From: a virus
Virus record (IMG/VR): IMGVR_UViG_3300021425_000046
Coordinates: 1-55,533 of that record
DNA: 55,533 nucleotides
Direction: 5' to 3' (one strand)
In this document: positions 51,655 to 55,533 of the stretch, piece by piece
Layout: every line of letters starts with the position of its first letter
Numbering within the stretch: position 1 is the stretch's first letter
The notes under the pieces: generated by a model
The model's input: only the letters and a program-made list of their open reading frames with translations
What the model was told of the DNA's origin: nothing
Database searches by the model: none
Position numbers and translations under genes: made by a program

Positions 51655-51813
51655 ATGATTGCTGATACAGTACAAGACAAGCAGATCCGTCGCACTATCA
51701 TTAAAAGTGTAGAAGAGATGGATCTACAACTTCTCCAACGAATTGCATACGAGGTTCGTTGTGAAGAGATGGGCATCTATCCAGACAACTGGAAACTTTA
51801 TCCTGAGGACTGA
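51655..51813 (+). CDS. Small hypothetical protein
   Basis: 52 aa (MIADTVQDKQIRRTIIKSVE...), helical, acidic. Two-base gaps on both sides, so co-translated. Confidence 0.6.
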   Translation: MIADTVQDKQIRRTIIKSVEEMDLQLLQRIAYEVRCEEMGIYPDNWKLYPED

Positions 51814-51815
51814 TC

Positions 51816-52034
51816 ATGAACGAAAACGACATCACTGTTACACTCACAGAATCTCAGCATGAACTCATCAATGAGATTCTGTGTCATGCTGTGGATGCAA
51901 TGAATCTAGCAGCACCCTATGGCGATGGACTATGGGATCTGCCACTTGACAATCCTATCATTCAACGCTATGATATGCTTGAGAACATGAAAGACATGTT
52001 CTATACACTTTGGTCCGACCGTTTTGACAAATGA
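51816..52034 (+). CDS. Small protein of the LTEEQ group
   Basis: 72 aa; LTESQHELINEIL matches the small-protein pattern of 45851, 48002 and 55141. Acidic. ATGA-coupled to the next gene. Confidence 0.6.
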   Translation: MNENDITVTLTESQHELINEILCHAVDAMNLAAPYGDGLWDLPLDNPIIQRYDMLENMKDMFYTLWSDRFDK

Positions 52035-52195
52035 TTGAAATTCTACTTGCAGCAGCGGTGTCTACTACACCCATGGACCGCTCGGAACAGATTAATCGGT
52101 TCTGTGCTTATGTGGTGGGTATTCCATATGCCAGTGACAACTTTAATGATGAAGAGTGGGAGAGATTTAAATTCTGTAGGGAACAATTGAGATGA
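52031..52195 (+). CDS. Small hypothetical protein
   Basis: 54 aa (MIEILLAAAVSTTPMDRSEQ...), ATGA-coupled at both ends; helical N-terminus, two Cys. No family recognised. Confidence 0.55.
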   Translation: MIEILLAAAVSTTPMDRSEQINRFCAYVVGIPYASDNFNDEEWERFKFCREQLR

Positions 52196-52380
52196 TAACT
52201 AAAGATGGATATGCTACGGTCCCCTGGGGGGACCGTTTTGTTTTGATATACAATGGGTATCAACTGAGCGATCATAAAACATATGAGGATGCTGTTGATG
52301 CACTAAAGAAACATCGTAAACAAACGAAACAACCAAAGACACGATCAACATCAAAAGCAAAATTGCAAATTGAAAAATAA
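52192..52380 (+). CDS. Small hypothetical protein with internal terminator
   Basis: 62 aa, ATGA-coupled. Core VPWGDRFVLIYNGYQLSDHKT, then a basic tail with many Lys, Gln and Thr. A strong hairpin with a T run lies in its 5' third (52216-52245). Stop TAA is part of the late promoter at 52376. Confidence 0.6.
   Translation: MITKDGYATVPWGDRFVLIYNGYQLSDHKTYEDAVDALKKHRKQTKQPKTRSTSKAKLQIEK
52216..52245 (+). terminator. Intragenic terminator-like hairpin
   Basis: Perfect nine-base stem ACGGTCCCC/GGGGACCGT, three-base loop TGG, then TTTGTTTTG. It lies within the coding sequence starting at 52192. Confidence 0.65.
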
Positions 52381-52383
52381 ATA
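52376..52383 (+). promoter_or_regulatory. T4-type late promoter AATAAATA
   Basis: Contains the upstream TAA stop (52378-52380); followed by GTGTTA as at 50552; next ATG at 52406. Confidence 0.6.
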
Positions 52384-52405
52384 GTGTTACTAGACACACA
52401 AGGAA

Positions 52406-54739
52406 ATGGCGGTATACAAAATTAAGGATATATTAGATCCCACTCTTGTATCCAGCGATTCTTCTATAGCAGATTTTATTAATGATTGTAAAAAGACGCA
52501 AGTTGTTAATATAACAGAGACAATCGGTAAAAATGGAAAACCAAAAAAGCCTAAAAAATCTGCATTGTATAAAAAATTAGAAGAGCACCGAGAAGAAATA
52601 TTATGCTATCAAATAAAATATAAAGGTGCATCATATATTACAATACCAAGGAAAACTTTAGAGCTTATTACAAATAATAACATTAAAACATTATTTAAAA
52701 ATGCATCTGTCAAATCATTACTGAAAAAACTATCTGGTAAAGATGATCAATTAAATTTTTTTGAACTCATTAATTCATCTGATAACAATACCACACAGGA
52801 AAAGCAAGATTTTACTTGTTATGCTGTGTGGTATTTTTTTAATAACTCTAATCACTCTTTATATGATTTTTATGAGCACTTAAAACAAGAATCTAACTTA
52901 CTTCAAAATAACAAGTCAAAGCTATTTATTTCATCTTCATCATCAGAACTAAAAGAGTTTTCTTTGTTGGAAAATTATAGTTATATTTTAGACTCTGTTA
53001 CGGTAGCTAAAACTCTTATTAAGAATAGCAGTAAACTAAACATGAAAGGATCTTTATCATCATATTGTATAGCTGAAGAAGATTCTACTGAGGGTATTAG
53101 ATACAAGTCTTTACCTTTTAAAAAAATTTCCTTAACAGAAAAATCTTATTACAATGCTCCTGATAAATTAACTACTGCAGATATGTTTATTTTCAATCCC
53201 CAGGCAAAAGGAATGAAAAAATTGAGTATTGTACTCAATCAATCAACGTTAACTCATTTGCAGTATCAAACATTTATGGATGAAGCATATAAAAGAGGTG
53301 ACATCATACCAATATCTTTGAAGCAATTAAAAGTACCAACAATTTCTGATAATTTAACTACTAATTTAATTAAAGTAATTGGTTCACTTGAAGCTGTAGA
53401 TAAGGATTTACAAGATCCTTTCTTTAGTACAGTATTACATTTGTTATCAATATCAAATAGAAATAAATTCGTCGAAGAAATGAATAATATTATTGAAATT
53501 GACAACAAATCATTTGATTATAAGTTGGCAAAAGTAGGCAGAACTAAGTTCAATTTTAATATTAAATTTGTTGATTACGATAACTCATCTAAATACGAAG
53601 CATTTCTACAGTCAGGACAAATATATATTAAGCCAGAAGGAACTGGTTCGGCATCTGGTATTGGTGGTATTGCCAGAGATTATGTTAATGACCAGATTGT
53701 TAGAAATTTACCAGAAAAAAATGTATTTTTTAGAAGTTTAAAAAAAATTCGTAAAGATGCTTTTGAAAAACCATTAATTATCAATGGAACTCAAGTTGAT
53801 TTAAAAATTAAAGATATTGGTATTGATTATACTAGTATATTACCTGGATTAAAATTCACTAACCCACAATTAACTATTAAAGATGAAGCCTTAGAATTTT
53901 TTGTAAGATATGCTATGTCTTTAATTGATGGGAAACCATTTTATCTTACTACAAAAGAAAAAAAATTTGTTTCAATCACAAAAAAAATGAAAATGCTTGA
54001 TCCAAATAAGTTGGTGGATGAAGCTGTGAAACTTGGTATATCTGATAAAAGAACAATTCAAAGCAGATTAAATATTAAAAATCAAAATCAATTAATTAAG
54101 TATCAAGAAAATTTGGTTAAACAAATAAAATCAAAAGCAAAACTAAAAAAACAAAAAGAATTGATAAATGCGGCAGTGCAACTAAAATTAGTTGATAAAA
54201 TAGATGCAGTTAAAATGGAAGTTGATGAATTAGCTGATCTTATTAGTAATTCTAAAGCATATAGAGGATTGACAAATTATCCTGCTCTAATGAAATCTGA
54301 TTTGTTAAGTCCAGGAGTATTATCAAAAGTATTTGCGTCTATACCAGAGGGAGTTAGAAAAGTTGTTGCGAAAAGATATATTCAAGGTATTACAAAGCAT
54401 ATGAAAGGAAAATCTAATGAGATCTTAAATGATTTTGAGCGTGAATTTGAATCAAAGAAAAACTTTTTAAAAGATATTAGCAAACCTTCTGATGACAAGA
54501 TAACATTTGATGATGATACAAAAGCATTTTTTGAAAAACTCGCATCATATGAAATGTTATATCTATGTTCATCAAATGAAGATGTAGTCAAAAAATGGAT
54601 TAAGAATTCTTTTATCATGTCTACATATGCTCTAGCTGCTGCATACGGTATTATTATATTTAATGGTAAAAGGTATAATTTAAGTAGTTTTGCTAAGATA
54701 GCAAGAAAGAATCCTATCTATGTAAAGATTGGTGAATGA
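52406..54739 (+). CDS. Large late protein of unknown function (777 aa)
   Basis: 777 aa, AT-rich, Lys/Asn/Ser-rich, isolated behind its own late promoter among early genes. N-terminus MAVYKIKDILDPTLVSSDSS; about 60-170 mixed alpha/beta; near 270-310 ADMFIFNPQ ... IIPISLKQLK, spaced like the 'AD...SLK' core of PD-(D/E)XK nucleases, but this is weak. A Gly loop GTGSASGIGG (about 412-421), a Lys-rich coil (570-590) and a hydrophobic end (FIMSTYALAAAYGIIIFNG). Its regulation suggests a virion, injected or packaging role. No family recognised. Confidence 0.7.
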   Translation: MAVYKIKDILDPTLVSSDSSIADFINDCKKTQVVNITETIGKNGKPKKPKKSALYKKLEEHREEILCYQIKYKGASYITIPRKTLELITNNNIKTLFKNASVKSLLKKLSGKDDQLNFFELINSSDNNTTQEKQDFTCYAVWYFFNNSNHSLYDFYEHLKQESNLLQNNKSKLFISSSSSELKEFSLLENYSYILDSVTVAKTLIKNSSKLNMKGSLSSYCIAEEDSTEGIRYKSLPFKKISLTEKSYYNAPDKLTTADMFIFNPQAKGMKKLSIVLNQSTLTHLQYQTFMDEAYKRGDIIPISLKQLKVPTISDNLTTNLIKVIGSLEAVDKDLQDPFFSTVLHLLSISNRNKFVEEMNNIIEIDNKSFDYKLAKVGRTKFNFNIKFVDYDNSSKYEAFLQSGQIYIKPEGTGSASGIGGIARDYVNDQIVRNLPEKNVFFRSLKKIRKDAFEKPLIINGTQVDLKIKDIGIDYTSILPGLKFTNPQLTIKDEALEFFVRYAMSLIDGKPFYLTTKEKKFVSITKKMKMLDPNKLVDEAVKLGISDKRTIQSRLNIKNQNQLIKYQENLVKQIKSKAKLKKQKELINAAVQLKLVDKIDAVKMEVDELADLISNSKAYRGLTNYPALMKSDLLSPGVLSKVFASIPEGVRKVVAKRYIQGITKHMKGKSNEILNDFEREFESKKNFLKDISKPSDDKITFDDDTKAFFEKLASYEMLYLCSSNEDVVKKWIKNSFIMSTYALAAAYGIIIFNGKRYNLSSFAKIARKNPIYVKIGE

Positions 54740-54751
54740 GGACTAAGGGGG

Positions 54752-54779
54752 TTGACACCACAGTTCAGTGTGCTATGAT
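54752..54779 (+). promoter_or_regulatory. Sigma-70-type promoter TTGACA-16-TATGAT
   Basis: TTGACA 54752-54757 behind GGGGG; TATGAT 54774-54779 with TGTGC before it. Next ATG 54808 behind GGGAGGAA. Confidence 0.75.
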
Positions 54780-54807
54780 ATGGGGGTAGTCAAGGGAGGA
54801 ACCCCTT

Positions 54808-55008
54808 ATGACCCAGCCAATCTTCGTAAAGAAGAAACCATTTCCGCAAGGTTCCGCAATGCCGTACATCGTGCGGAACATTGTAAACTCAAATCGTGTC
54901 GAATTGATTGATCGACGTACCAATTTCCGCATTGGCATCTATCCTAATGAGGATCTTGCCAATGAAGCCCGTCGTTTCCAACTCATGCGTGAAGGTTATG
55001 AAGTTTGA
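54808..55008 (+). CDS. Small basic hypothetical protein
   Basis: 66 aa, strong SD. MTQPIFVKKKPFPQGSAMPY, then VRNIVNSNRVELIDRRTNF and an acidic-basic helical end. Overlaps the next gene by 11 bases. Confidence 0.65.
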   Translation: MTQPIFVKKKPFPQGSAMPYIVRNIVNSNRVELIDRRTNFRIGIYPNEDLANEARRFQLMREGYEV

Positions 55009-55141
55009 AGTTCAACTTTATGTTGCAGGCACTGTATTTTACGAGACAGTAATTGCTCGTAATTATGAAGAAGCAAAACAAACTGCTCTCGCCCGCAATC
55101 CTAAAGCTAAAGTCATCGCTGTTACTGCTAAGTTTAACTGA
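54998..55141 (+). CDS. Small hypothetical protein
   Basis: 47 aa from ATG 54998 (MKFEVQLYVAGTVFYETVIA...), a beta-alpha-beta pattern ending AKVIAVTAKFN. Compact, phage-typical small protein. Shares a base with the next start (TGATG). Confidence 0.6.
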   Translation: MKFEVQLYVAGTVFYETVIARNYEEAKQTALARNPKAKVIAVTAKFN

Positions 55142-55299
55142 TGGATCTTACTGAACAAGAGCTTAACTACATCATGTCTGCTATGCAGCTGATGAGTAAT
55201 CGTCAAGAAGCTTTCTTGCAACAACAATGTAATTGTGATTCAAGAAAGCTTTATGCTAAACTATTCGATCTTATCGAGGCTTCTTCCAATGCAAACTGA
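55141..55299 (+). CDS. Small protein of the LTEEQ group
   Basis: 52 aa (MDLTEQELNYIMSAMQLMSN...), with a CNC motif in the middle. Overlaps the next gene by 11 bases. Confidence 0.6.
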   Translation: MDLTEQELNYIMSAMQLMSNRQEAFLQQQCNCDSRKLYAKLFDLIEASSNAN

Positions 55300-55408
55300 A
55301 CAACACAACGAAGAAATTCACATTGATGATTTGTTCATGATGGCATTAGAAGAAGAAGCAGCAAAGCTTGAAATTACTGTAGATTATTATATGGAAGAAT
55401 TCTTGTAA
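55289..55408 (+). CDS. Very small acidic protein
   Basis: 39 aa (MQTEQHNEEIHIDDLFMMAL...), strongly acidic. Closely linked to the gene before; unknown role. Confidence 0.5.
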   Translation: MQTEQHNEEIHIDDLFMMALEEEAAKLEITVDYYMEEFL

Positions 55409-55416
55409 TCTAAATA
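55409..55416 (+). promoter_or_regulatory. Late promoter-like TCTAAATA
   Basis: TAAATA core starting two bases after the upstream stop; next ATG at 55441. Confidence 0.45.
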
Positions 55417-55440
55417 CTAGTTGTCTATTACCATTTAAAC

Positions 55441-55533
55441 ATGGCAGCAAACATCGATCAAGCAAATGCTCTCATTGATGAACTTAAAGAAACTATCAAG
55501 CATTTGCAACAACAAAATATTAACCTCGAACAA
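55441..55533 (+). CDS. Start of a coiled-coil protein (cut by window end)
   Basis: 31 codons visible (MAANIDQANALIDELKETIK...), helical with heptads and Gln-rich; open to the end of the window. Behind a late promoter, so possibly a structural protein. Confidence 0.5.
   Translation, partial: MAANIDQANALIDELKETIKHLQQQNINLEQ

Overview
The window is part of a T4-like (myovirus) cyanophage genome, most likely one infecting marine Synechococcus or Prochlorococcus. The evidence is a CpeT-type phycobiliprotein lyase gene; T4-type late promoters (core TAAATA) ahead of structural genes; a gp27/gp5-like baseplate hub pair; giant tail proteins with collar domains; an endonuclease VII-like gene; a 2OG-Fe(II) oxygenase; and a tRNA cluster. 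All recognised genes are on the + strand, packed tightly and often overlapping by 1-4 bases. The host is inferred from gene content only.

Layout. (1) 1-11.9 kb: hub and spike module. It holds two large virion proteins carrying wall-cleaving domains (an M23 peptidase, and a SleB-like hydrolase as a weaker call), a gp27-like hub, a gp5-like OB-fold protein extended by a Calx-beta-like and three Ig-like repeats, and a separate beta-helix spike gene. (2) 11.9-14.45 kb: tRNA/accessory island. It holds tRNA-Ile(UAU), Met(CAU), Leu(UAA), Thr(UGU), a degenerate Ile(GAU)-like tRNA, Leu(UAG) and Asn(GUU), with cpeT, an endonuclease VII-like gene, three small ORFs, strong sigma-70-type promoters, two clear terminators and a possible structured RNA. 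(3) 14.45-39.4 kb: a 2OG-Fe(II) oxygenase, then a tail/adhesin module: a 3514-residue protein, two collar-domain proteins, two related Ig/Gly-rich proteins, a small unknown, a 1988-residue adhesin, a probable tail-fibre assembly chaperone and an unknown. (4) 39.5-52.4 kb: an SF2 helicase followed by an early-type array of about 40 very small genes, mostly unknown, including one thioredoxin-like protein, with sigma-70-like promoters and translational coupling. (5) 52.4-54.7 kb: an AT-rich 777-residue orphan behind a late promoter. (6) 54.75-55.5 kb: a new early promoter, four small genes and the start of a gene cut by the window edge.

How it works together. Two transcription programmes are visible. 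Early or host-polymerase units use TTGACA/TATAAT-type promoters, several of them overlapping or abutting an intrinsic terminator. Late units use NATAAATA promoters, and the upstream gene's TAA stop is usually part of the TAAATA core. The structural genes would build the cell-puncturing hub and the adhesins. The tRNAs, cpeT and the small early proteins are likely to act on host translation, light harvesting and takeover. All functions were assigned by eye from motifs; none was checked against a database.
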